In this document: positions 36,608 through 45,004 of the stretch, piece by piece
How the letters are laid out: the number at the start of each line of letters is the position of its first letter
How positions within the stretch are numbered: the first letter of the stretch is position 1
Assembly: GCA_002354635.1 (NCBI GenBank)
Contig: DELZ01000004.1
Coordinates: forward strand, 385,878-449,877
Direction: 5' to 3'
DNA from: Sphingomonadales bacterium UBA2683
GTDB lineage: Bacteria > Pseudomonadota > Alphaproteobacteria > Sphingomonadales > Sphingomonadaceae
DNA length: 64,000 bases
Notes under the pieces: generated by a model
Databases searched by the model: none
The model's input: the letters and a program-made list of their open reading frames with translations, nothing else
Told to the model about the DNA's origin: nothing
Translations under genes and position numbers: made by a program

Positions 36608-36693
36608 GATGTTGCTCCATAAATTCGGGGATGGTGTAAGTTTGCGCCGCCCTTAGCCGCTGCACTGCAACATGGCAAGTTTTCGATTGCTGC

Positions 36694-37200
36694 CTAGCTG
36701 TTTCCACCGGCGATAATCGTCGCCGTCACGCCGCCATCGGGGGATTTGGTGGCAGAGATGTGCAGCCCCTCGCCATCTGCACGTTCGCCGCCGATCATCT
36801 GCATGTCGCCGGATTTGACTTCCGTTTTCACAGAAATATCTTTTGATTTCATCTGCTTGCGATAATATTCTATCACTTGATCTACGCTATCGGACGTCCG
36901 CAACACGACCATCGCGCCGGACTTGCCGTCCCCCATGCCGGTCATGCTGGTCTGCACTTCGGCGCCAGGATATAGCTTGATACCCATCGGCAGATCCCTG
37001 GCCGCCTTGTCGCCGGTCGCGATCCGCATCTCGCCCTTGTCCGACTTGATCACCGTTTCGCTATTCTCGTCATCGCCGCGCACCGAATAGCTGCCCTTGT
37101 TGCCCTCGCCATCGTCAAAGGTACCGGAAGCCCGTTCGCTGTCGTTGCTGCCGCATCCGGCAATCATCAGGGTTACAGGCAAAATCAGATATTTATACAT
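36694..37200 (-). CDS. hypothetical lipoprotein
   Basis: The 168-residue protein has a short signal peptide with lipobox IAGC (Cys16), so it should be lipid-anchored after export. The next 50 residues are rich in Asp, Ser and Gly and look unstructured. The C-terminal part, GIKLYPGAEVQTSM to DQVIEYYRKQMKSKDISV, looks like a compact alpha-beta domain and resembles a pattern seen in many proteobacterial periplasmic proteins with a predicted PASTA-unrelated, DUF-type fold; I cannot name the family. It lies between holC and ndk on the same strand. Confidence 0.72.
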   Translation of the reverse strand: MYKYLILPVTLMIAGCGSNDSERASGTFDDGEGNKGSYSVRGDDENSETVIKSDKGEMRIATGDKAARDLPMGIKLYPGAEVQTSMTGMGDGKSGAMVVLRTSDSVDQVIEYYRKQMKSKDISVKTEVKSGDMQMIGGERADGEGLHISATKSPDGGVTATIIAGGNS

Positions 37201-37268
37201 GGGGCAAGCTCCGGTTTACAGGATGCGACCGGTTCGGGGATGTAGCGAATTTTGCCGGAGATCGCAAA

Positions 37269-37706
37269 TCACGGTCCTTCGACCCAGCGGCCACCATCCT
37301 GCTTCCAGTAGCGCGGCGTGACATCTTCCCTGGCGGTCAACTGTCGCCAGACGGTACGCGCATCTTCGATTTGCTCGGCGGTAAACAGGAAGAAGGCGCG
37401 CTCGAATGACAGCGCCTCGTCCCGCCACCGGCCATCCGACAATATGATGTAGGACGCGCCATTGGCAGGGTCGCATTGATCGGACATCAGGATCGGCTGA
37501 TCCGCCTGCCGTTCCGATCCCGCAACATCATGGGCAAGAAAGCCTGTCGGTTCAGCGCTCCAAAGCGCATCGCTGAGTGCAGCGCAATGGGCTTCGTCGC
37601 GCACCAGCAGCAGCAGTCTTCTGCCAACCTCCAGCGACTTGCCCGCCAGCATGGGGACCAGCTTTTCCGCCGGATCGCGCGTCAGATGATAAAAATCAAC
37701 ACGCAC
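37269..37706 (-). CDS. holC: DNA polymerase III chi subunit
   Basis: The 145-residue protein matches HolC, which links the clamp loader to single-stranded DNA-binding protein. Seen features are VDFYHLTRDPAEKLVPMLAGKSLEVGRRLLLLV at the N-terminus, the SDALWSAEPTGFLAHDVAG segment, the QPILMSD turn, and the C-terminal YWKQDGGRWVEGP. It lies 54 bases downstream of pepA on the same strand, and pepA-holC is a gene order conserved in many proteobacteria, so the two are probably cotranscribed. Confidence 0.94.
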   Translation of the reverse strand: MRVDFYHLTRDPAEKLVPMLAGKSLEVGRRLLLLVRDEAHCAALSDALWSAEPTGFLAHDVAGSERQADQPILMSDQCDPANGASYIILSDGRWRDEALSFERAFFLFTAEQIEDARTVWRQLTAREDVTPRYWKQDGGRWVEGP

Positions 37707-37760
37707 GGCGGCTCCTTTGCAGATCCCGGCCCATCCTTTGCTGCAATGATATCAACCCGT

Positions 37761-39218
37761 TCAATCTTCGAAATGATCGGCAACATATTGGTTGAGCAGG
37801 CGCACGCCATAGCCGGTCGCACCTTTGTCCCAGACCGGGCTGGGTTTGTCGGCCCAGACCATGCCGGCAATGTCGAGATGCGCCCATTTCACGCCGTCCT
37901 TGACGAACCGCTTGAGGAACTGCGCTGCCGTAATCGATCCCGCGCCCCGTGGCCCGACATTCTTCATATCGGCAATCGGTGAATTGATCAGCTTGTCATA
38001 GGCGGGGCCTACCGGAAGCCGCCAGAGCGGATCGCCGGAATCCTTACCCGCATCAACAAGGGCGTCGGCGAGGCCATCGTCATTGCTGAAGCAACCGGCA
38101 TGCTCATTGCCCAGCGCGATGATCATCGCGCCGGTCAGGGTTGCCAGATCGATCAGAACGTCCGGTTTGAAGGTCTCCTGCGTCCAATGCATCGCATCGC
38201 ACAACACCAGCCGTCCTTCGGCATCGGTGTTGATCACTTCGATGGTTTGCCCGTTCATGCTGGTGACAACATCACCGGGGCGCTGGGCCTTGCCGTCAGG
38301 CATATTCTCGACCAGCCCGCAAACGCCGACAACATGCGCCTTGGCTTTCCGGCCAGCGAGCGCTTTCATGGTTCCGGCAACGGCACCAGCGCCACCCATG
38401 TCCCATTTCATTTCTTCCATGCCGGCACCCGGTTTCAGAGAAATGCCGCCAGTGTCGAACGTGACGCCCTTGCCGACCAGGGCCAGAGGCGTTTTCTGGG
38501 CTCCGTTGGTGCCGTCCCAGCGCATTGCCAGCAATCGCGGGGGACGCTCTGACCCTTGCGAAACGCCGAGAAGCGCGCCCATGCCGAGCTTTTCCATTTC
38601 GTCCCAGCCGAGCACGGTGAATTCCACACCCAACTCCTTCAGTTCCTCGCAGCGGGCGACAAAGCTCTCAGGGTAGATCGCATTCGCCGGCTCCGCGACC
38701 AGTTCACGGGTCAGGGCGACGCCATCTGCCACCGCCGACAGATCCTGCCAGACCTGAGCATTTGCCAGATTCTGATCGAGCACAGTGATTTTATCCAGCG
38801 TGACCTTTTGCTTTTCCGGCATGGTCGTCCGATATTTGTCATGGCGCCAGCTGCGCAATTTCGCCCCGAACAGCAATTTTGCCAGATGCTCCTGATCGAG
38901 ACCGGAAGAGTCAATCGCCGCATGTATGGATCCGGACGCAAGAATCTTCGCAATCGCTGATCCCCCTGCAGATTCGGCATCCTTGGCCTTGCCTTTGCCA
39001 AGACCCGTCAAAAGGACCCGCAGGGTTTTGCCCGCTTCGGTCACAAATGTTTCGAAAATTTCACCCAATTTGCCTTCGAACCGCGCGGCCTTTGCCCCCG
39101 ATTTCACAATATCCGCCTGTTCAAGTTTAAGCTCGAAATCGTCAAATCCATCCTTGGTGATAGCAAATATGATTGTATCGGCATCCGCGGGCCGCTGACT
39201 GGCAAAGTTGAAAATCAT
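37761..39218 (-). CDS. pepA: leucyl aminopeptidase
   Basis: This 485-residue protein is an M17 cytosolic aminopeptidase. The metal-binding and catalytic residues lie in the C-terminal half: GKGVTFDTGGISLKPG (Lys and Asp ligands), MKWDMGGAGAV, and the family signature NTDAEGRLVLCDAM. The N-terminal macro-like domain is normal in length. It removes N-terminal residues from peptides in the cytoplasm with two divalent metals. It is divergent from lptD, with 269 bases between the start codons, and is followed by holC. Confidence 0.97.
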   Translation of the reverse strand: MIFNFASQRPADADTIIFAITKDGFDDFELKLEQADIVKSGAKAARFEGKLGEIFETFVTEAGKTLRVLLTGLGKGKAKDAESAGGSAIAKILASGSIHAAIDSSGLDQEHLAKLLFGAKLRSWRHDKYRTTMPEKQKVTLDKITVLDQNLANAQVWQDLSAVADGVALTRELVAEPANAIYPESFVARCEELKELGVEFTVLGWDEMEKLGMGALLGVSQGSERPPRLLAMRWDGTNGAQKTPLALVGKGVTFDTGGISLKPGAGMEEMKWDMGGAGAVAGTMKALAGRKAKAHVVGVCGLVENMPDGKAQRPGDVVTSMNGQTIEVINTDAEGRLVLCDAMHWTQETFKPDVLIDLATLTGAMIIALGNEHAGCFSNDDGLADALVDAGKDSGDPLWRLPVGPAYDKLINSPIADMKNVGPRGAGSITAAQFLKRFVKDGVKWAHLDIAGMVWADKPSPVWDKGATGYGVRLLNQYVADHFED

Positions 39219-39487
39219 CGGGAAACAGTCCTTGTTTTTATTTTCTGAGGAGTGAAAAGCCTCGTTGGTTCACTCGTCGATCCGACTCCGTCGCGAAGGA
39301 ACCGACATTCGTATGATCGTGCGGCGTAGCTGCACCGTCTTGCTTTTTTGGTCAAGCATCTGTTCATCAGAATCTGTCAAAGAAAAATTTGCAGACCAGG
39401 CAAACTGGTGCAATAGGCGATCGGAACGCGGGCAGCGCGATATTTGATGCTGTTGAATATGGGGCTAAAAGCAGGTTGAGCCAGTCG

Positions 39488-41701
39488 ATGAAATCTTCAC
39501 TTGCCCTTTTTACCCTGTCGTTGGCTGCATTGACCCCTGCAGCGGCCATCGGGCAGGTTCAAAGCGATACCGCCGCTTCACCAAGCCAGCCGGATGACGA
39601 AATCGAATTTAGCGCTGACACAATCGACTATGATTTTGAGAATGACCTCGTCACGGCCGAAGGCAATGTCATACTCAATCGTGACGGATATAAATTGCGT
39701 GCCGATCAAGTCCTGTGGAACCGCAAAACCGGATCCGTTGTCGCAGAAGGCAATATCCGGTCGGTCAGCCCGGACGGCGATGTCGCTTATGGGGACCGCA
39801 TCGTGCTTACCGATAGCCTGCGCGACGGGGCCGTTGACAATCTGCTGCTCGTTCTGGAGGACGGCAGTCGGCTGGCCGCGCGTCGCAGCGAACGTTATGC
39901 CGACGGTACACTAGCGCTGAGCAATGCCGCCTATACCGCTTGCTCGGTCACTACCGGGGATGGATGTCCCAAAAACCCGAGCTGGCAGATCAAGGCGGTA
40001 AAAGTAATCTACGATCCCGTGAAGAAACGGGTGAATTATGAAGGGGCTCGCATCGAGATTTTTGGCCTGCCTGTCATTCCTTTGCCGGGCCTTTCCCATC
40101 CGGTCAGCGATGAAAACCGTAGCGGGCTGCTGGTACCGGATATCAAATTCGACACGGTAAACGGCGTCGGTGTGACCTTACCTTATTATTTCAGCCTTGC
40201 CCCCAATCAAGATGCGACCGTTACGACACAGGTGTTCACCAATGTCGCTCCTCTTGTCAGCGGAACCTTTCGCAACCTTGACCAGCAGGGCGCCTTCCAG
40301 CTGACCGGATATGCCACTTACGGATCGCGGATCCCGACCGCCGCGTCGCAACTCCCGGTCAACGCAAGAAAAGATTTTCGGGGCTATTTCGAAACCAGCG
40401 GTCGATACCGGCTGGATGACAAATGGACGATTTCGCAATCGGCCCGCATCGTGTCAGATCGAACATTCCTGCGACGCTATGATATCAGTGATGACGACAG
40501 CCTTCGCTCCACGATCAATGTCGAACGGATCAGCAACAGCAGCTATTTCTCGTTGGCTGGCTGGGCGTTCCAGACGTTGCGGGTGAATGATCCACAAAAC
40601 CGGGTTCCGGTAGCTCTGCCTGTGATGGACTATCGCAAGCGGTTCGACGATCCCGTTCTGGGCGGTCGGCTGGAGATACAGGCAAACAGTTTGGCGATTG
40701 GCCGCAGCGAGGGCCAGGATACCCAACGCGCGTTCGGATCGGCCCGCTGGGACATGCGAAAGCTTACCAACTGGGGTCAGGAAATCACTCTGACCGGCCT
40801 TATCCGTGGCGATGTCTATCACAGTGATGACAACGCTCTTAATGAGACGGCTATCTATCAGGGCCAGAGTGGCTGGCAGACCCGCGCCATTGCTACAGCA
40901 GCCATTGACGTCAAATGGCCGCTTATTGGCGAGGCTTTCGGCGGCACCCAGACGATCACTCCTCGCTTTCAGATCGTTGCGACCCCCGGCTTGGCCAATC
41001 TTTCGGTACCCAATGAAGACTCGCGCGCCGTTGATCTGGAAGACAGCAACCTCTTCGCTCTCAACCGCTTTCCCGGCTATGACCGCTATGAGGACAATGT
41101 CCGGGCGACCTATGGCATAGAATGGGAAATCAATCGTCCCAACCTGCAGGTGAACACGATCGTCGGCCAGAGTTATCGGCTGGAGAACAACAATAATATT
41201 GTACCGGAGGGCACAGGCCTTTCCGATCGTTTCTCGGATATTGTTGGACGCACCAATGTTCGGTTCAAGGACATCGTAAAATTTACCCACCGGTTCAGGC
41301 TGGACAAGGACAATCTGGCCGTGCGGAGAAACGAGATCGATGCAACCGTCGGCTCGAAGGGCACTTATGCCCAGATTGGATATCTCCGCCTTAATCGCAA
41401 TATCGGGCAGGGTCTCGAAGATCTGAGAGACCGCGAGGAGGTCCGGGTTGGCGGACGATTCCAGATCGACCAATATTGGTCGGTTTTCGGTTCCGCAATC
41501 ATCGATCTTACGGATCGTAGCGAGGACCCCCTATCGGTGGCCGATGGCTTTGATCCCGTTAGACATCGCTTCGGAGTTGCCTATGACGACGGCTGCCTCT
41601 CCATGGGTGTAACCTGGCGCTATGATTATGAAGACACCGGCGATGCGCGTCGTGGCAGCACTTTCCTGTTCCGTCTGGCCTTGCGCAATCTGGGCGTGTA
41701 A
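39488..41701 (+). CDS. lptD: LPS-assembly protein LptD
   Basis: LptD is the outer-membrane barrel that inserts lipopolysaccharide into the outer leaflet with LptE. The start at 39488 gives a clean signal peptide (MKSSLALFTLSLAALTPAAA); the open frame reaching 39389 lacks similarity. The periplasmic OstA jellyroll is near residues 45-145 (EFSADTIDYDFENDLVTAEGNVILNRDGYKLRAD), and the barrel follows, ending in the aromatic-rich RYDYEDTGDARRGSTFLFRL. Cysteines in ACSVTTGDGC and DDGCLSM are placed to form the disulfides that this protein needs. 737 residues is normal. It heads the lptD-surA-pdxA-rsmA operon. Confidence 0.96.
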   Translation: MKSSLALFTLSLAALTPAAAIGQVQSDTAASPSQPDDEIEFSADTIDYDFENDLVTAEGNVILNRDGYKLRADQVLWNRKTGSVVAEGNIRSVSPDGDVAYGDRIVLTDSLRDGAVDNLLLVLEDGSRLAARRSERYADGTLALSNAAYTACSVTTGDGCPKNPSWQIKAVKVIYDPVKKRVNYEGARIEIFGLPVIPLPGLSHPVSDENRSGLLVPDIKFDTVNGVGVTLPYYFSLAPNQDATVTTQVFTNVAPLVSGTFRNLDQQGAFQLTGYATYGSRIPTAASQLPVNARKDFRGYFETSGRYRLDDKWTISQSARIVSDRTFLRRYDISDDDSLRSTINVERISNSSYFSLAGWAFQTLRVNDPQNRVPVALPVMDYRKRFDDPVLGGRLEIQANSLAIGRSEGQDTQRAFGSARWDMRKLTNWGQEITLTGLIRGDVYHSDDNALNETAIYQGQSGWQTRAIATAAIDVKWPLIGEAFGGTQTITPRFQIVATPGLANLSVPNEDSRAVDLEDSNLFALNRFPGYDRYEDNVRATYGIEWEINRPNLQVNTIVGQSYRLENNNNIVPEGTGLSDRFSDIVGRTNVRFKDIVKFTHRFRLDKDNLAVRRNEIDATVGSKGTYAQIGYLRLNRNIGQGLEDLRDREEVRVGGRFQIDQYWSVFGSAIIDLTDRSEDPLSVADGFDPVRHRFGVAYDDGCLSMGVTWRYDYEDTGDARRGSTFLFRLALRNLGV

Positions 41702-41799
41702 GGGATTTGCAAACGGGTTGACCCGCTCATATTGGGTTCAGCAGATATTTGCTATTTGCTGCATGGAAATTACTCCTTCTATTTGAGAAGAAACATAAA

Positions 41800-43164
41800 A
41801 TGAATCTACCAAGTCTGAAAATCCAAGGTTTTAAAACCAAGGCCATATTTATCACGGCACTCGCGATCGCAGGTGCATCACCATCGGTCAGCCAAACGGT
41901 CGCAGATACGTCGCTGCCCCCGACCGGCCTGGATATTCCCGACGAACTGACAATCTTCGGCAAGAATGACCCGAATGTTCGCCGCGCTACCGCGATCGTC
42001 AACGGGGACATTATAACCGGAACCGATGTCGGCCAGCGTCTCGCTCTGATCGTGGCGGCCAATGGCGGACAAGTTTCTGAAGAAGAGAAGCAGCGGTTGC
42101 GGCTTCAGGTATTACGCAACCTGATCGACGAGACGCTGCAGATCCAGGAAGCCGAAGCCAATGAGATCGTCATTGCAGAGGAGGAAGTGGATGCCACTTT
42201 CCGTCAAGTAGCGCAGCAAAACTTCAAGCAGGATCTCGACGCGTTCGACCAGTATCTGCGGACACAGGGATCGTCCACGGACACGCTGAAGCGCCAGATC
42301 AAGGGTGAATTGGCATGGAGCCGTCTGCTTCGCCGGAACATTCAGCCGTTCATCAATGTTGGCGATGAAGAGGTCAACGCAATCATCGAACGTTTGAACG
42401 CGTCCAAGGGCACGACCGAATTTCGCATCGGCGAAATCTATATGTCGGCAACACAGGAAACCGCCCCGCAAGTAGCAGACAATATGCGCAAAATACTGGA
42501 ACAGATTCGCGGCGGCGGGTCATTTGTCGCATATGCCCGGCAGTTTTCCGAAGCATCGACGGCCGCCACCGGCGGTGATCTGGGTTGGGTCCGTCCCGCG
42601 CAATTGCCGCAAAGTCTTGCCGAGGCAGCGGAGCAAATGCAGATCGGGCAAGTCGTGGGCCCCGTTGAAGTACCAGGCGGGTTCTCCATTCTCTATCTCA
42701 TCGATTCTCGGCAGGTCCTTACCGCTGACCCCCGCAACGCTCTGTTGAGCCTCAAGCAGCTTGCCATCAGCTTTCCGGAAGGAATCACCGAAGCACAAGC
42801 TACAGCGCAAGCTGCAAAATTTGCCACGGCGACCCAGGGCATCAAGGGCTGTGGCGCAGCCAATGAAGTAGCCGCTCGACTGGGTGCCAGCGTGGTCGAC
42901 AATGATCAGGTGAAGTTGCGCGACCTCCCGGCCGCCCTGCAAGGGGCGATTGCACAATTGCAAATCGGTCAGGCAAGCCAGCCATTCGGTTCGGTGGAAG
43001 ACGGTGTTCGGGTTCTCATATTGTGCGGACGAGATGATCCGCAGACCGCAGCGGCACCATCCTTTGATGCCATCATGTCTCGACTGGAAAACGAGCGTGT
43101 CAACAAGCGGGCGCAGATCTATTTGCGCGATCTGAGACGTGACGCCATCATCGAATATAATTAA
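41800..43164 (+). CDS. surA: periplasmic chaperone / peptidyl-prolyl isomerase SurA
   Basis: SurA escorts outer-membrane proteins, including LptD, across the periplasm. The 454-residue protein has a signal region (AIFITALAIAGASPSVSQ), the N-terminal chaperone domain around VNGDIITGTDVGQRLALI and RNLIDETLQIQEA, one clear parvulin domain (EIYMSATQETAPQVADNM, GGDLGWVRPAQLP, VVGPVEVPGGFSILYL) and a second, degenerate one. ATG 41800 is chosen because GAGAAG lies 9 bases upstream and the signal peptide starts there. It is 98 bases after lptD and its stop shares a base with the pdxA start (TAATG). Confidence 0.94.
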   Translation: MNLPSLKIQGFKTKAIFITALAIAGASPSVSQTVADTSLPPTGLDIPDELTIFGKNDPNVRRATAIVNGDIITGTDVGQRLALIVAANGGQVSEEEKQRLRLQVLRNLIDETLQIQEAEANEIVIAEEEVDATFRQVAQQNFKQDLDAFDQYLRTQGSSTDTLKRQIKGELAWSRLLRRNIQPFINVGDEEVNAIIERLNASKGTTEFRIGEIYMSATQETAPQVADNMRKILEQIRGGGSFVAYARQFSEASTAATGGDLGWVRPAQLPQSLAEAAEQMQIGQVVGPVEVPGGFSILYLIDSRQVLTADPRNALLSLKQLAISFPEGITEAQATAQAAKFATATQGIKGCGAANEVAARLGASVVDNDQVKLRDLPAALQGAIAQLQIGQASQPFGSVEDGVRVLILCGRDDPQTAAAPSFDAIMSRLENERVNKRAQIYLRDLRRDAIIEYN

Positions 43165-44171
43165 TGGCAGACTGGGACGCAAAGCCATTTGCCATTTCCT
43201 GCGGAGACCCCGCTGGCGTCGGTCCGGAAATCATCGGAAAGAGCTGGAAGCGGCGGGTAACCGCAGGGCTCAAGCCGTTTTTTGCAATCGGAAATTTTGC
43301 CGACTTTAAAAATCTGGCCGGCATACCGGTCCAGAAAATCGGCCAGCCGATGGAAGCCGAAGATGTTTTCCATCAGGCATTGCCGGTGCTTCATATCCAT
43401 GAGGCGGCTGCTGCAGCGCCTGGAGAAGCCACACTGGACGGAGCACAATGTTCGCTCCACGCTCTTGAAATAGCCTGTGGGCTTGCCCGGTCCGGGGATG
43501 CGGCAGCCGTGATCACTGCCCCCGTCTCCAAGACACAGCTCTACAAAATCGGCTTTCGCTATCCCGGTCAGACCGAATTTGTTTCGGAACGCTGCGGAAT
43601 TGCCCGCGAAAACGCCGTAATGATGCTCGCCGGCCCGACGCTGCGCGTCATTCCCATGACGACGCATATCGCGTTTAAAGACGTACCGGAGCATTTTACC
43701 GAGCAACTGATCATTTCCTGTGCCCGGGCTGCTGAAAAAGCGATGATCCGCAATTTTGGCGTGGAAAAACCACGCATCGCAATCGCCGGCCTGAACCCGC
43801 ACGCTGGGGAAAACGGCAATCTCGGCAACGAAGAACAGCGGATCATGCGTCCTGCGATCGACAAGCTTCGAGAGCAGGGAATGGATATAAGCGATCCGCT
43901 TCCGGCCGATACCATGTTCCACGAGGAGGCGCGGAGCAAATATGACGTTGCGCTCTGTCCTTATCATGATCAGGCGCTGATTCCCCTGAAGACGCTGCAT
44001 TTTTTTGACGGCGTCAATATCACCCTGGGGCTGCCAATTGTGCGGACATCGCCCGACCATGGCACGGCTTTTAACATCGCTGGCCAAGATATTGCCGATC
44101 CGCGTTCCATGATTGCCGCGATCCAGATGGCGGCGACTGCGGTTGCCAATCGCCAGATTTACCGCAGTTGA
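43164..44171 (+). CDS. pdxA: 4-hydroxythreonine-4-phosphate dehydrogenase
   Basis: PdxA oxidises 4-phosphohydroxy-L-threonine in pyridoxal phosphate synthesis, using NAD(P) and a divalent metal. The 335-residue protein has the family start PFAISCGDPAGVGPEII, TAPVSKTQLY, the metal-site histidines in MTTHIAFKDV, GLNPHAGENGNLGNEE and the C-terminal CPYHDQALIPLKTL and RTSPDHGTAFNIAGQ. It is placed between surA and rsmA, with overlaps at both ends, exactly the order found in E. coli. Confidence 0.98.
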   Translation: MADWDAKPFAISCGDPAGVGPEIIGKSWKRRVTAGLKPFFAIGNFADFKNLAGIPVQKIGQPMEAEDVFHQALPVLHIHEAAAAAPGEATLDGAQCSLHALEIACGLARSGDAAAVITAPVSKTQLYKIGFRYPGQTEFVSERCGIARENAVMMLAGPTLRVIPMTTHIAFKDVPEHFTEQLIISCARAAEKAMIRNFGVEKPRIAIAGLNPHAGENGNLGNEEQRIMRPAIDKLREQGMDISDPLPADTMFHEEARSKYDVALCPYHDQALIPLKTLHFFDGVNITLGLPIVRTSPDHGTAFNIAGQDIADPRSMIAAIQMAATAVANRQIYRS

Positions 44172-45004
44172 AACCGCATATTGCCTTGCCCCCGCTGCGG
44201 GAGATAATCAAGAAACACGGCCTCTCCGCGAACAAGGCGCTCGGTCAGAATTTTCTGTTCGACATGCAACTTCTCGACCGGATCGCGGCGGTTCCCGGTG
44301 ATCTCGACGGACACAAGGTTTTCGAAGTGGGCCCTGGCCCGGGCGGCCTGACCCGGGCGCTATTGCAGGCGGGTGCACAGGTGACCGCGGTTGAACGGGA
44401 TCGCCGCTGTCTGCCGGCTCTTGCCGAGCTGGGCGAGCATTTTCCCGGCCAACTCGCTGTCATTGATGATGACGCGCTGAAAATTGATCTGGCCAGCCTG
44501 TTCGATGATCCTTTCCATATCGTCTCCAACCTGCCTTACAATGTGGGATCGGCCTTGCTGATCAAATGGCTGTCGGAACCCGAGTGGCCACCGCAATGGC
44601 AGTCTCTCACGCTAATGTTCCAGCGCGAGGTCGCTGACCGGATTGTCGCCAGCGAAGGCAGCGAGGCTTACGGTCGCCTGTCAATTCTGGCGCAGTGGCG
44701 ATGCGAGGCCAAGCTGGCGATGACCGTGCACCGTTCCGCTTTCACACCGCCGCCGAAAGTGATGTCGGCCATTGTACATCTGGTTCCGAAGGCGCAGCCG
44801 CAAGGGGTTGAACCGGAGGTTCTGGCGCATCTCACCCAGGCGGCCTTTGGTCAGCGGCGCAAGATGCTCCGGCAGAGCCTGAAAGGTATGGCCGGAGCGC
44901 TGGATGCTCTGGAAAGCCTGGGCATCGACAGTGCCAGGCGACCCGAGACGGTGAGCGTGGACGAATTTGTTGCGATCGCCCGCTTGCTTTCCCCGGCGAC
45001 CTAG
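44168..45004 (+). CDS. rsmA: 16S rRNA dimethyladenosine transferase
   Basis: RsmA (KsgA) dimethylates two adjacent adenosines near the 3' end of 16S rRNA late in 30S assembly. The 278-residue protein has the methyltransferase motif I VFEVGPGPGGLTRALL, the adenine-binding NLPYNVGSALLIKWL (NLPY motif IV), and VPKAQPQ in the C-terminal domain. The start is a TTG at 44168 overlapping the pdxA stop (TTGA). At the other end its TAG stop shares the tetranucleotide CTAG with the stop of the convergent glcB gene. Confidence 0.97.
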   Translation: MKPHIALPPLREIIKKHGLSANKALGQNFLFDMQLLDRIAAVPGDLDGHKVFEVGPGPGGLTRALLQAGAQVTAVERDRRCLPALAELGEHFPGQLAVIDDDALKIDLASLFDDPFHIVSNLPYNVGSALLIKWLSEPEWPPQWQSLTLMFQREVADRIVASEGSEAYGRLSILAQWRCEAKLAMTVHRSAFTPPPKVMSAIVHLVPKAQPQGVEPEVLAHLTQAAFGQRRKMLRQSLKGMAGALDALESLGIDSARRPETVSVDEFVAIARLLSPAT

